64,000 nt of DNA from Poriferisodalis sp965208555 (GCF_965208555.1 NZ_OZ242342.1:496001-560000), one strand, 5' to 3'; shown: positions 17,128-26,272, counted from the first letter of the stretch. Notes: a model not told the origin generated them from the sequence alone. A program made the numbers and translations.

Positions 17128-17897
17128 GCTGTGCCGACTCCGGTGCCGTTCGCAGCGGGCGAGCCTGCGGCGGGCTGACCCTCGCCAGGCGCCACGACCG
17201 ATCCGACGAAGGTGTCGAACAGGTCGTCGCGCTGGCTCAGTTCCCGGCCCGTGCCCGAGGCCACCACCTCGCCGCTGCGCAGCACGTATGCACGATCGGA
17301 CACCTCGAGCATCCGGGCGGCGTTCTGCTCCACGACGAGCAACGTACGGCCCTGATCGCGCAGCGTGCCGATCAGCTCGAACACCAGGTCCACCAGCACC
17401 GGGGCGAGGCCCAGCGAGGGCTCGTCCATCATCAGCAAGCGAGGCGCCGACATCAGCGCTCGCCCGATGGCGAGCTGCTGCGCCTCGCCGCCCGACAGGT
17501 AGCCGGCTGGGACGTCCCACTTCTCCTTGAGCACCACGAAGCGCTCGGCCATCTCGTCCAGCAGCTCGGCGCGCTTCGCGGCCGGCACGGTGACGCCGCC
17601 GATCCGCAGGTTCTCCTCGACCGTGAGGTCGGCGAAGATGCGGCGGTGCTCGGGCACGAGCGCGACGCCCGAGCGCAAGAGCTGTTCCGGCGAACTGCCG
17701 GTGATGTCCTTCCCCTCGAAGGTCACGCAGCCCTCGGCCGGCGACAGCAGACCGGCGATGGATGACAGCAGGGTCGTCTTGCCCGCGCCGTTGGGCCCGA
17801 TGAGGCCCACGACCTCACCGGACCCGACGCGGAGGGCCGCGCCGCGCAGTGCGGCTATGGAGCCGTACCGAGCGGTGAGGCCTTCGACTTCGAGCAC
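17124..17897 (-). CDS. livF: Branched-chain amino-acid-type ABC transporter ATPase LivF
   Basis: A 257-residue ABC ATPase. Walker A is GPNGAGKTTLL, signature YLSGGEAQQLAIGRAL, Walker B LLMMDEPSLGLAP, and the switch His is replaced by a VVEQNAARM context, typical of LivF. The C-terminal 25 residues are Ala/Gly/Pro-rich. GTG start 36 nt after livK; the gap holds the three-frame stop repeat. Its own stop overlaps livH. Confidence 0.93.
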   Translation of the reverse strand: MLEVEGLTARYGSIAALRGAALRVGSGEVVGLIGPNGAGKTTLLSSIAGLLSPAEGCVTFEGKDITGSSPEQLLRSGVALVPEHRRIFADLTVEENLRIGGVTVPAAKRAELLDEMAERFVVLKEKWDVPAGYLSGGEAQQLAIGRALMSAPRLLMMDEPSLGLAPVLVDLVFELIGTLRDQGRTLLVVEQNAARMLEVSDRAYVLRSGEVVASGTGRELSQRDDLFDTFVGSVVAPGEGQPAAGSPAANGTGVGTA

Positions 17898-17901
17898 GGA
17901 C

Positions 17902-17945
17902 CTACTTGATCGTGTGCTTACTTGATGGTGCGCTTACTTGATGGT
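17902..17945 (-). repeat. 16-bp-period triple repeat of the livK stop region
   Basis: On the minus strand ACCATCAAGTAA, the last codons and stop of livK, is followed at exact 16-nt steps by a second ACCATCAAGTAA and then ACGATCAAGTAG. Because 16 leaves remainder 1 on division by 3, the three stop codons fall in the three different reading frames just before livF. Confidence 0.85.
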
Positions 17946-19163
17946 GATCGTGTCGACGAGCACGTCCTCGCCGTTCACGATGCGGTTGATCGGCACTGCC
18001 TTCGGCGGGATGCCGTTGGTGCCTTCGTAGGTGATCTCGCCCGACAGCCCCTGGAAACCAGAGAGCTGCTGGACGGCCTCGCCGATCTGAGCGGTGTCGT
18101 CGCAGCCGCAGTCGAGCATGCCCTGGATGCCGATGAACATCGAGTCGACGTACAGCGCCATGAAGCCACGGCTCTCGAGCGCCTCGCCCTTCTCGGCCTC
18201 GAACGCAGCGAGCATCGAGTCGATGCGGTCGCCCGCAGTGATGCTGGTGTGCGGCGTGTGGGCGATGCCCTCGTTGTTCGCCTCCACCTGGATGCCGGTG
18301 GCGTCCAGTGCGTCGGTGCCGACGTAGGTGAGATTGTCGAGACCCTGGCCTTCGAGCTGGCCCCGCAGCGCGGTGACCTGGAAGCCCAATGCCGCCGAGA
18401 AGACCACCTCGTTGTTCTCGGAGATCTGGGCGATCTCGTTCACTTGCGAGGAGAAGTCGGTGTCCACGAACCAGACATAGGTCTGCACGCTCACCACCTC
18501 GCCGCCGCCGGCTTCAAATGCGGCGATGAACGCATCTGGGTTGACGCCGGTGTAGGGAATGCCCTCGCCCTCGGTGAACACGATGGCCCGGGTGATGCCC
18601 TGGTCCAGCGCCCACTGGGCAGCAGCACCCGACATCTGGTGATCGTCGAAGGTGACCAGGTACGAGTTGATGGCAGCGTCTGCCAAGGTCGGCTCGGTGG
18701 ATGCCGCCACGAACAGCGGGACGGTGCCGCCCGTGGTCTGCAGGATCGGGAGGGCGAAGTCGGCGAACGGCGGGCCGATCAGGAAGTGCGCACCCCAGTC
18801 CAGGAGGTCCTCGGTGGCGAGCGCAGCGTCGTCACCGACTTCGGCGACCCGCACCTCGACTGGCCGACCGTTGAAACCGCCGCGACAGTTCGCGAGCTCT
18901 GCGATGTAGGGCACCAGCTTGGAGCCCGGGATGTCGACGAAGCCGACCACGTCGCTGAAGTCCATCGCCATGCCGACGCGGATCGGGTCGCCGGTCGGGG
19001 CCTCCTCACACGCCGACAGATCGGCGCTGAGGATGTGGTCGATATCGATGCTGGACATCGTCGCGCCGGCTGACTCGCTGGCCTCTGTGGTGTCGTCGTC
19101 ACTGCCGCACGCGGCACCGAGCAGCGCAACTACGGCCAGCAAAGCCAAGATGCGTCGTTTCAT
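17934..19163 (-). CDS. livK: ABC transporter substrate-binding lipoprotein LivK-like
   Basis: A 409-residue periplasmic-binding-protein type I family member for the branched-chain amino-acid-type importer. The signal peptide ends in a lipobox (ALLGAAC, Cys about 20), followed by an acidic Ser/Thr linker, so it is anchored outside the cytoplasmic membrane. RVGMAMDFSDV starts the ligand-binding domain. The ATG follows GGGAGG. It is the promoter-proximal gene of livK-F-H-MG and is divergent from a glutamine-synthetase-like ligase, whose substrate it may deliver. Confidence 0.9.
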   Translation of the reverse strand: MKRRILALLAVVALLGAACGSDDDTTEASESAGATMSSIDIDHILSADLSACEEAPTGDPIRVGMAMDFSDVVGFVDIPGSKLVPYIAELANCRGGFNGRPVEVRVAEVGDDAALATEDLLDWGAHFLIGPPFADFALPILQTTGGTVPLFVAASTEPTLADAAINSYLVTFDDHQMSGAAAQWALDQGITRAIVFTEGEGIPYTGVNPDAFIAAFEAGGGEVVSVQTYVWFVDTDFSSQVNEIAQISENNEVVFSAALGFQVTALRGQLEGQGLDNLTYVGTDALDATGIQVEANNEGIAHTPHTSITAGDRIDSMLAAFEAEKGEALESRGFMALYVDSMFIGIQGMLDCGCDDTAQIGEAVQQLSGFQGLSGEITYEGTNGIPPKAVPINRIVNGEDVLVDTITIK

Positions 19164-19190
19164 GATGAGCCCCTCCCATGGATCGAGCCG

Positions 19191-19196
19191 ATGCTA
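19191..19196 (-). promoter_or_regulatory. Candidate -10 box of the liv operon
   Basis: TAGCAT on the minus strand, about 28 nt upstream of the livK ATG, would give a leader of roughly 20 nt containing the GGGAGG ribosome site. No convincing -35 element is visible. Confidence 0.35.
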
Positions 19197-19220
19197 GCCC
19201 TCCACCGAGAAAGGCTCGTA

Positions 19221-19226
19221 TAGCTT
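19221..19226 (+). promoter_or_regulatory. Candidate -10 box of the first GS-like gene
   Basis: TAGCTT (inside TATAGCTT), about 40 nt upstream of the ATG, followed by a GAGGA ribosome site. The same hexamer is the -10 candidate of fabZ and the acyl-CoA synthetase gene. Together with the box at 19191 it gives a compact divergent promoter region. Confidence 0.35.
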
Positions 19227-19266
19227 CTGCTGATCGTCCCGGCCCAGACAGCGATGAGGAACACCT

Positions 19267-20571
19267 ATGGCCAATGAACGCGTCCGCATGCTGTGGCCCG
19301 ACCATCTCGGTCTCGCACGGGGCAAGTACTTGCCGGCCGCTTTCGCCCAAGACGGCACCGGCCATGCAGCCGCCGTGTTCAGCCTCGCCTACGACCGATC
19401 GTTTGTCGCAGCGCCGGGCTCAGGCGTGCTCGACGGCTTTCCCGACATGCACGCCACCTTCGACGAGTCGGATCTGCGTCCCGGCTGGGATGACGACCGC
19501 ACTCAAGTGGCCGTGTGCGACCTGTCCCAGAACGGTGAGCCATTCCGCTATTCGGCCAGATACGCCCTGCGCAAGGCCATCGCCGACTGGGAGGCCTTGG
19601 GCTACCGCCCGATGGTGGGCATCGAGTTCGAGGCCTACGTGCTGGAGCTCACCGAAGAGCACGGCTGGCAGCGGTGGGACACGCCTGAGTCATACGTCTA
19701 CGGCACCGGGCGTTTCGTGGACCCGATCGGCTTGATCGATGACATCACCGATCTCGCGGCCGGCAGCGAAATCGTGCTGGAGTCGGTCAACGCCGAGTTC
19801 GACTCCGGCCAGTTCGAGCTGACGCTCCGCTACGCCGATGCGCTGCGCGCTGCCGACGACGCTTTCCTGTTCAAGATGCTGGCCCGTGAATGCGCCATGG
19901 ATCGTGGCCGCCGGCTCACGTTCCTCGGCAAGCCATACGAGCAGTTCGAAGGAAACGGTGTCCATGTGAACTTCTCGCTGCTCGATGCCGAGGGCAACAA
20001 TGCGCTCGCCGATCCCAGCGCCGGTGACGGCCTGTCGGCGCTGGCGAAGAGCTGCCTGGCAGGGCTGTGCGCCCATCACCAAGGCCTCACCCCCCTGTGT
20101 TGCCCCACCGTCAACGCCTACCGGCGCCTGCGGCCATTCACCTTCAGCGGCCGGCGAGCGAACTGGGGCTACGACCACCGGGTGGTGGGCACCCGGGTGC
20201 CGCCCGAGCGCGGCGCACGCACACGCATCGAATCACGTCTTGCCGACGGCACCTGCAACGTCCACGCAGCTATCGCCGCCGTGCTGCAGGCGGCACGCCT
20301 GGGCGTGGTCGACGAGCTGCCCTGCCCTGAGCCCGAGACCAACGACGGCATGGAAGCCTGGAACACCGAAGTGACGTCGGCACTCAACCTGACCGACGCT
20401 TTGGATCATCTGCGTGCCGACACTGCGCTCGCCGAAGCCGTGAGCAGCGACCTCGTCGACAACTTCCTCGCCATCAAGGACGCCGAGTGGGAGCGCTACG
20501 TCGCCGCTGTCGGCGAACCCTCCGACGAGATCAGCGAGTGGGAGATCAGCGAATACCTGCCCTACCACTGA
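19267..20571 (+). CDS. Glutamine-synthetase-like gamma-glutamyl ligase (1)
   Basis: A 434-residue member of the glutamine synthetase superfamily. Metal/substrate motifs are present: GIEFEAYVL (E-x-E), ESVNAEFDSGQFELTL, GNGVHVNFSL (the GSGxHxH region, here with Asn in place of the second His), and an Arg-rich ligand segment VNAYRRLRPF. The Asp50 loop and the adenylylation Tyr of housekeeping GlnA are not recognisable. Non-housekeeping members such as PuuA and IpuC join glutamate to amines. Beside P450 and amidotransferase genes, a role in gamma-glutamylating an amine or amino acid is likely but inferred. ATG with upstream GAGGA. Confidence 0.82.
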   Translation: MANERVRMLWPDHLGLARGKYLPAAFAQDGTGHAAAVFSLAYDRSFVAAPGSGVLDGFPDMHATFDESDLRPGWDDDRTQVAVCDLSQNGEPFRYSARYALRKAIADWEALGYRPMVGIEFEAYVLELTEEHGWQRWDTPESYVYGTGRFVDPIGLIDDITDLAAGSEIVLESVNAEFDSGQFELTLRYADALRAADDAFLFKMLARECAMDRGRRLTFLGKPYEQFEGNGVHVNFSLLDAEGNNALADPSAGDGLSALAKSCLAGLCAHHQGLTPLCCPTVNAYRRLRPFTFSGRRANWGYDHRVVGTRVPPERGARTRIESRLADGTCNVHAAIAAVLQAARLGVVDELPCPEPETNDGMEAWNTEVTSALNLTDALDHLRADTALAEAVSSDLVDNFLAIKDAEWERYVAAVGEPSDEISEWEISEYLPYH

Positions 20572-20589
20572 CGGGCACGGCCAGGCGGC

Positions 20590-21927
20590 TCAGGTGAACT
20601 CGATGTAGCGATCGCGCTCCCAGTCGCTGACGTCGTCACCCACCGGATCGCACCCGGCGTCGGCGAACTTCTCCAGCTCGGCCTTGGCCATCAGCACGAA
20701 ATTGGTCGAGAACTCCTCGCCCAGCGCAGCGGCGAGCGCGCTGCCCTCGTAGGCCGCGATGCCATCGTGGGCGTTGGCGGGCAGCGGCGCGGCATCGCCG
20801 GGGTCGTCGTACTTGTCGCCGACGCTCATCGGGCCCGGGTCGGCGCCCCGCTCGAGGCCGTCGGCGCCTGCTGCCAGGAGGCCGGCGATCATCAGGTACG
20901 GGTTCGCATCGGAACCAGGCGCCCGGTACTCCACCCGGTTCGCGCTGCCGGCGCCCACGGTCAAGCGGCACATCACCGATCGGTTGTCGAGCCCCCAGTG
21001 CACATGGGTGGGCGCGAACGTGTACGGGCGCACGCGCTTGTAGCCATTCGGCACCGGACTGCCCAGCAGCGAGAGCGCGCCGGCATTGTCGAGCTGGCCG
21101 CCGAGCCACTGCGACATGACCTCGTTCGGCCCGTCCTGCGAGGACGCGAACACGTTCTCGCCACCAGCGGACAGGCTGGTGTGCACGTGCATGCCGCTGC
21201 CCGACGGCTCGGTCCACGGCTTGGGCATGAACGTGGCCCGCAGCCCGGATGCAGCGGCGATCTCCTTGACGATGCTCTTGTAGAGGGCGGTGTTGTCCGC
21301 AGCAGTCATAGCGTCGCTGTAGGCCACGTTGATCTCGATCTGCCCCGGTCCGTACTCGGGATTGGAGGACTCCACCGGGATGCCGGCCTCGACCATGGCG
21401 GTGCGCATCTCCCACAGCACATCCTCGAGGTCGCCCCGGTCGGTCAGCGAGGAGTACTGGATGTGGCTCTGCACATGCGACCAGTCGGCCTCGCACAGGT
21501 AGAACTCCATCTCTGTGGCGACTATCGGGCTGTAGCCCAGGCCCTCGCAGCGCGCGATCTGGCGGGCCAGAACGGTGCGCGGTGCAATCGGGTGGAGTCG
21601 GTGGGAAGGATCCAGACTGTCTGAGAACACCAGCGCATAGCCGGGCCGGTGACCGAGGGTGCGCAGCGTGCCGAGATCGGGAACCAGGTGCGTGTCCAAG
21701 AAGCCCAGCCCCATGTTGATGTAGGGGCTGTCCACGAGGTCGTTGTGCAGGTCGAAGATGTAGATGGCGTCTGCGATGTGGCAGCCGCCCTCGGCAACAG
21801 ACCGCAGGAAGTGATCGACGGGAAACCGCTTGCCGCGCAGGTGTCCGTAGGTGTCGACGATGGCGACCTCCACGGTGTGTGTGGCAGCCGCACGCAGGGC
21901 GCTCTCGATCTCGGCAAGGTCGGTCAT
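20590..21927 (-). CDS. Glutamine-synthetase-like gamma-glutamyl ligase (2)
   Basis: A 445-residue second glutamine synthetase superfamily protein, clearly diverged from its neighbour and closer to classical GS. Motifs: VATEMEFYL, ESSNPEYGPGQIEINV, GSGMHVHTSL (full GSGMHxH), PNGYKRVRPYTFAP, NRVEYRAPGSDANPYL. The N-terminal VDTYGHLRGKRFP is the Asp-loop region. Residues suggest a working ATP-dependent ligase of the PuuA/GlnA3-4 kind. ATG preceded by AGGAG. It faces the first ligase gene tail to tail (18 nt gap) and is divergent from the P450 operon. Confidence 0.85.
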   Translation of the reverse strand: MTDLAEIESALRAAATHTVEVAIVDTYGHLRGKRFPVDHFLRSVAEGGCHIADAIYIFDLHNDLVDSPYINMGLGFLDTHLVPDLGTLRTLGHRPGYALVFSDSLDPSHRLHPIAPRTVLARQIARCEGLGYSPIVATEMEFYLCEADWSHVQSHIQYSSLTDRGDLEDVLWEMRTAMVEAGIPVESSNPEYGPGQIEINVAYSDAMTAADNTALYKSIVKEIAAASGLRATFMPKPWTEPSGSGMHVHTSLSAGGENVFASSQDGPNEVMSQWLGGQLDNAGALSLLGSPVPNGYKRVRPYTFAPTHVHWGLDNRSVMCRLTVGAGSANRVEYRAPGSDANPYLMIAGLLAAGADGLERGADPGPMSVGDKYDDPGDAAPLPANAHDGIAAYEGSALAAALGEEFSTNFVLMAKAELEKFADAGCDPVGDDVSDWERDRYIEFT

Positions 21928-21995
21928 GGGTTCACTCCTGGGTGGTGTCTGGGTGCGCTGAACGCGGCTGGTCGGCTTTCGGGCGGGCACAGACT

Positions 21996-22001
21996 TACCA
22001 T
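21996..22001 (+). promoter_or_regulatory. -10 box (TACCAT) of the P450 operon, probably leaderless
   Basis: TACCAT followed after 6 nt by the GTG at 22008, with no ribosome-binding site. The spacing predicts transcription starting at the GTG. Confidence 0.45.
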
Positions 22002-22007
22002 TCGGCT

Positions 22008-23339
22008 GTGCCTCCCGAAACCTCTCCGGCCGCGACCGACACCCTGACAGACGATTCGGCGTTGACCGATGAGACGGCCGGCATCGATATCGCCGATGCC
22101 CGCAGGTATGCCCACGGCATTCCCTGGGACGACTTCGGGACGCTGCGTCGGCGTCCGGGGCTGCACTGGAATCGCTACGAGGCTGAGCCGAATGCGGACG
22201 GGGGCTTCTGGGCGGTGACCCGGCATGCCGATGTCTGCGAGGTGTCGCGACATCCCGAACGCTTCTCGTCGGCGATCGGGCACGTCAACCTGTGGGACCT
22301 CGAGGCCGACGCGCTCGAGGCACGCCGATCGATCCTCGAGCACGACCCGCCGGCGCACACCCGGCTGCGTCGGGTGGTGTCCAAGGCGTTCACGCCGCGC
22401 CAGATGCGCCGGTACAACGAGCGCACCCGTGAGATCGCCGACGAGCTGCTCGACGCCGTCGTTCGGCAGGGCGGCGGCGACTGGGTGGATCTCGTCGCTG
22501 CGCCGCTGCCGATCCGGGTGATCATCGCGATCCTCGGCGTGCCTCCCCAGGACGCCGACTACATGGTGGAGCTGTCGAACCACTTGGTGGAGGGAACCAC
22601 CGAGAGCCAGTCGCTGCCGCCTGACGCTTACGGGAACACCACGCCGCTGCGCCTGCTTCCTTTCGGCAGCCCGGCCGCGTGGGGGCTGTATGAGTACGGA
22701 GCGAAGCTGGGCGACCAGCGTCTGGAGCACCCCACTGACGATGTCGTGAGCCACCTGGTGCACGCCGAGGTGGGCGGCGACCGCCTGACGACCACCGAGT
22801 TCCGGAACTTCTTCCAGGTGCTGGTGTTCGGCGGCAACGAGACGACGCGCACGGCGATCACCCACGGGACAATGGCGTTCGCCGATCATCCAGAGCAGTG
22901 GGACCGGCTGGTGGCAGACCGTGACCTGCTGCCCAGCGCCGTCGAGGAGGTCATCCGCTGGGCGTCGCCGATCCTGCACATGCGCCGCACCGCCGCGGTG
23001 GACACCGAGCTGTCCGGCACCCACATCTCAGCGGGCGACAAGGTGGTGATGTGGTACCCGTCAGCCAACCGCGACGAGGCAGTGTTCGAGCGGCCCAACG
23101 AGTTCGACATCGGCCGGGCCGACAACGCGCAGATCGCCTTCGGCGGCGGCGGGCCGCATTTCTGTCTCGGCGCCTATCTGGCCCGCATGGAGCTGACCGT
23201 GCTGCTCGAAGCGATGCTGGACCGCGGCATCCGCCCGGCAAGCGCCGAGAACCTGGTGCGGATCCCGTCCAACTTCGTGCACGGCGTCGCTTCTGTGGAT
23301 GTCACCGTCGACGTTTCGGCACCCGCTGTGAGAGTCTGA
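22008..23339 (+). CDS. Cytochrome P450 (1)
   Basis: A 443-residue soluble bacterial P450. The heme-ligand loop FGGGGPHFCLGAYLARME places the Cys at about 386. The I-helix oxygen-activation motif is FGGNETTR (275-281) and the ExxR pair is at about 314-317 (EEVIRW). DPPAHTRLRRVVSKAFTPR is typical of CYP families near CYP124/125/142 and related actinobacterial steroid/alkyl hydroxylases. No ferredoxin or reductase is adjacent, so electrons must come from elsewhere. The GTG start was chosen from the TACCAT box 6 nt upstream and the disordered N-terminus that follows. First gene of a three-gene operon. Confidence 0.93.
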   Translation: MPPETSPAATDTLTDDSALTDETAGIDIADARRYAHGIPWDDFGTLRRRPGLHWNRYEAEPNADGGFWAVTRHADVCEVSRHPERFSSAIGHVNLWDLEADALEARRSILEHDPPAHTRLRRVVSKAFTPRQMRRYNERTREIADELLDAVVRQGGGDWVDLVAAPLPIRVIIAILGVPPQDADYMVELSNHLVEGTTESQSLPPDAYGNTTPLRLLPFGSPAAWGLYEYGAKLGDQRLEHPTDDVVSHLVHAEVGGDRLTTTEFRNFFQVLVFGGNETTRTAITHGTMAFADHPEQWDRLVADRDLLPSAVEEVIRWASPILHMRRTAAVDTELSGTHISAGDKVVMWYPSANRDEAVFERPNEFDIGRADNAQIAFGGGGPHFCLGAYLARMELTVLLEAMLDRGIRPASAENLVRIPSNFVHGVASVDVTVDVSAPAVRV

Positions 23340-23343
23340 CGCC

Positions 23344-24636
23344 GTGAGCACCTGGGCCGAGCCCTACCTGGACGACCTGGGACCTGACGACGCCAACATC
23401 TCCGATCACGACGTGTGGACCCACGGCGTGCCTCATGCCACGTTCGCCCGGCTGCGCCGGGAAGAACCGGTGGCGTGGATCGACGAGGTCGACGGCCGCG
23501 GTTATTGGGCGATCACCAAGTACGACGACGCCTTCCGCATCAGCCGCGACGTGCAGACATTCACCTCGTCGAAGGGCATCCGCCTGGAGGACATGGCGCC
23601 CGACGAGCTCGAAGCCCGCAAGACGATGATGGAACAGGACCCGCCCGAGCACACCCGCTACCGGCGGTTGGTGAGCCGGGGATTCACGCCGCGCGTCGTG
23701 AACACCTACGAGGCTGCGATCCGTGCCCTGGCCTGCGAGGTGCTGGACCGGGCCCTGCGCGACGAGCGCTTCGACTTCGTGACCGAGGTCGCCACCGAGC
23801 TGCCCATGCGGATGCTGGGGCGCATGCTGGGAACCAGCGATGCCGATGGCCACCAGCTCGTGGAATGGGGCGATGCGCTGCTCGGCAACACCGATCCCGA
23901 CTTCACCGACTATCCCGTGGGATTGGTGGACACCGACGAGTTCCGGCTGATGCCGTTCCGCAGCCCGGTCACCGTCGACATCTTCAACTACGCAGCGGAG
24001 CAGGCGGCCAAGCGCCGGGCGCACCCGACAGACGACGTCATCAGCCAGCTCCTGGCGCCGACCACCGACGGCGCACCGCTCACCGATCAGGAGTTCAAGA
24101 ACTTCTTCACGCTCATCATCGCCGCGGGCAACGACACCACCCGCTACACGATGACCCACGGGCTGTGGGTGCTGATGGCGCACCCGCACCTGTTCGACAC
24201 GTGGAGGGCCGCGGTGCTGGCCGGTGACGAAGCCCTGACCGCTGCTGCGGTCGAAGAGGTGCTGCGCGCCAGCTCGGTCACGACGCACTTCCGCCGCACG
24301 GCGACGTGCGACACCGAGATCCGCGGCACCAAGGTGCGGGCGGGCGACAAGGTGGTGCTGTACTACATCAGCGCGGACCACGACGAGGATCGCTTCCCGC
24401 ACCCGTACAGGTTTGATCTGGCGCGTGCCGACAATGAGCACATGGCGTTCGGCCGCAACGGTCCGCACCTGTGCCTGGGAGCGTGGCTGGCCCGCATGGA
24501 GATCAAGGTGGTGTTCGAGGAGCTGCTGCGGCGGGTGGTGCGCATCGAACAGGACGGACCCGTCGAGCGGCTGCGGTCCAACTTCATCTCCGGCATCAAG
24601 CAACTGCCCGTACGCGTGGTCGAGCTGGCTGCATGA
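23344..24636 (+). CDS. Cytochrome P450 (2)
   Basis: A 430-residue P450 starting 4 nt after the first. Heme loop FGRNGPHLCLGAWLARME (Cys about 377), I-helix AAGNDTTR (261-267), ExxR in EEVLRAS. EARKTMMEQDPPEHTRYRRLVSRGFTPR resembles actinobacterial CYP125/142-like enzymes. It is a clear paralogue of its neighbour, sharing the RLMPFRSP-like insert and the C-terminal layout, so the pair probably arose by duplication and may oxidise related substrates or successive intermediates. The stop overlaps the next start as ATGA. Confidence 0.93.
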   Translation: MSTWAEPYLDDLGPDDANISDHDVWTHGVPHATFARLRREEPVAWIDEVDGRGYWAITKYDDAFRISRDVQTFTSSKGIRLEDMAPDELEARKTMMEQDPPEHTRYRRLVSRGFTPRVVNTYEAAIRALACEVLDRALRDERFDFVTEVATELPMRMLGRMLGTSDADGHQLVEWGDALLGNTDPDFTDYPVGLVDTDEFRLMPFRSPVTVDIFNYAAEQAAKRRAHPTDDVISQLLAPTTDGAPLTDQEFKNFFTLIIAAGNDTTRYTMTHGLWVLMAHPHLFDTWRAAVLAGDEALTAAAVEEVLRASSVTTHFRRTATCDTEIRGTKVRAGDKVVLYYISADHDEDRFPHPYRFDLARADNEHMAFGRNGPHLCLGAWLARMEIKVVFEELLRRVVRIEQDGPVERLRSNFISGIKQLPVRVVELAA

Positions 24637-25331
24637 AGGCGCTGGTCGTCACACACGAGGAAACGTCGCGGCCCGGTTTCGTCGGTGATCGTCTGATCGA
24701 GCGGGGTATCGATCTGCACGTCCACGTGATGGTGCCCGACACCTCGCAGCCAGCCGAATTCCGTTCGCTGCCTGGTGATGACTTCGATGTGCTCGTCGTC
24801 ACGGGCTCGTACTTCTCGGTGTATGAGGACGCGATCAAGCCGTGGATCGGTGCCGAGCTGGATCTCATCCGGCGTGCGCATGACAGCGGCACCCCGGTGC
24901 TGGGCATCTGCTTCGGCGGTCAGGCGCTGGCGGCGGCGCTGGGCGGGTCAGTGGACCGCTCCCCCGAGACCGAGATCGGCTGGTACCGGATCTCAGCGCC
25001 GAATGGTGTCGACCTGCCCATATCGGCTGGCCCGTGGATGGAGTGGCATCACGATCGCTTCCACCTGCCCCCCGGCGCCGAGCTGCTCGCCAGCACCGAG
25101 ATCTGCCCGCAGCTGTTCCGGATGGGCCGCAGCGTGGGCACCCAGTTCCATCCCGAGATCAGCGTGGAGCTGGCCAGCGAGTGGCTCTATGCGGCCAGCG
25201 ACGACTACTTGGCGTCGGTGGGCATCGTGCGCGAGGAGATCGTGGCCGAGGTGGCGCGTAACGAGGCCGCCAACCGCCGCAACTGCTTCGACTTGGTGGA
25301 CTGGTTCCTCGACGACGTAGCCAAGTCCTAG
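24633..25331 (+). CDS. Class I glutamine amidotransferase-like hydrolase
   Basis: A 232-residue class I (triad-type) amidotransferase fold. Nucleophile Cys about 93 in LGICFGGQALA; the His-x-Glu pair is in GTQFHPEIS (about 173 and 175). It has no synthetase domain, so it is a stand-alone protein like those annotated GuaA-like; PuuD-type gamma-glutamyl hydrolases use the same fold. Translationally coupled to the second P450 (ATGA overlap). In a cluster with two gamma-glutamyl ligases it could remove a gamma-glutamyl group after oxidation; this is inference. Confidence 0.85.
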   Translation: MKALVVTHEETSRPGFVGDRLIERGIDLHVHVMVPDTSQPAEFRSLPGDDFDVLVVTGSYFSVYEDAIKPWIGAELDLIRRAHDSGTPVLGICFGGQALAAALGGSVDRSPETEIGWYRISAPNGVDLPISAGPWMEWHHDRFHLPPGAELLASTEICPQLFRMGRSVGTQFHPEISVELASEWLYAASDDYLASVGIVREEIVAEVARNEAANRRNCFDLVDWFLDDVAKS

Positions 25332-25370
25332 GCCTGCCGCCGTCGCAGGGCCGCTGTCACGTGGCCTACG

Positions 25371-25389
25371 GGCCCAGACGGCCTGGGTC
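25371..25389. terminator. Candidate bidirectional hairpin between convergent genes
   Basis: GCCCAG-ACGGC-CTGGGT can form a 5-6 bp stem between the amidotransferase stop and the esterase stop. No U-tract follows. Confidence 0.3.
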
Positions 25390-26272
25390 AGATGGCGAGG
25401 CGCTCGTTCAGATACTCGGCTACCCGCGCGATGCCGTCGTCGGCTTCGGGGAACAGGCCGGCCATCGAGTGCCACGCGTGGATCATCTCGGGCCAGACCT
25501 CCAGCGTGACGTCGACGCCGGAGGTGCGGGCCTTGTGAGCAAGCCGCTCGCTGTCGCTCAACAGCACCTCGTCATCGCCGCAGTGGATCAGCAGCGGCGG
25601 CAGACCTGCGAGGTCGCCCTCGAGCGGTGACGCGTACGGATCGGCGGCGTCGCCGTCGGGGCCGAGGAACACCCCGGCGATCCGCGTGAGATCGTCGGCA
25701 GTCACCATCGGGTCGCGGTCAGAGCGAGTGACGGCGCTCTCCCCCGTGCCGGACATGTCGACCCAGGGCGAGATGGGCACGGCCGCGGCCGGCAACGGCA
25801 ACCCCACATCTCGCAGCTTCATGAGCGTCGACATCGTGAGCCCGCCGCCAGCCGAGTCCCCTGCGATGGCGATCTTGTCGGCGGAGTGGCCACGGTCGAG
25901 CAGCCAGCGATACACCGCGACGGAATCCTCCACTGGCGCCGGATGGGGATGCTCGGGTGCGAGCCGGTAGTCCACCGAGAGCACCGGGCAGCCCAGCTTG
26001 AGGGCCAAGTTGCCGGTCAGGTTGCGATGCGATCCGATGGAGCCGGCGACGTAGCCGCCGCCGTGCACGTATTGCACGATGGCGTCGCCAGTGGTCTTGT
26101 CAGGCGTTTGCAGCTCGCAGGGAACACCGTTGGCGTCCACCATCTCGCCGGTGACGCCCGCCGGCAGGGGGCGAGCGGTGAGCTCGATGCCCGTGCGCAT
26201 GGCATCGATGTCGGCCGGCATGTCCTGCGACGCGATGATCTCGCGGATCCTGTAGAACGCTTCGCTCGCCAT
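25388..26272 (-). CDS. Alpha/beta hydrolase of the HSL/acetyl-esterase type
   Basis: A 294-residue hydrolase of the hormone-sensitive lipase group. The oxyanion motif is VHGGGYVAG, the nucleophile elbow GDSAGGG, and the catalytic His lies in MIHAWHSM; DDEVLLSDS supplies the acidic residue. These enzymes cleave short-chain esters. The ATG giving MASEAF follows GGGAGGG; longer upstream frames run into the divergent SDR gene. A perfect 15-bp palindrome lies in the shared upstream region. Confidence 0.9.
   Translation of the reverse strand: MASEAFYRIREIIASQDMPADIDAMRTGIELTARPLPAGVTGEMVDANGVPCELQTPDKTTGDAIVQYVHGGGYVAGSIGSHRNLTGNLALKLGCPVLSVDYRLAPEHPHPAPVEDSVAVYRWLLDRGHSADKIAIAGDSAGGGLTMSTLMKLRDVGLPLPAAAVPISPWVDMSGTGESAVTRSDRDPMVTADDLTRIAGVFLGPDGDAADPYASPLEGDLAGLPPLLIHCGDDEVLLSDSERLAHKARTSGVDVTLEVWPEMIHAWHSMAGLFPEADDGIARVAEYLNERLAI

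Noticed and set aside
21924..24603. Long minus-strand open frames opposite the two P450 genes
   Set aside because: Antisense shadows; heme and I-helix motifs on the plus strand are decisive.
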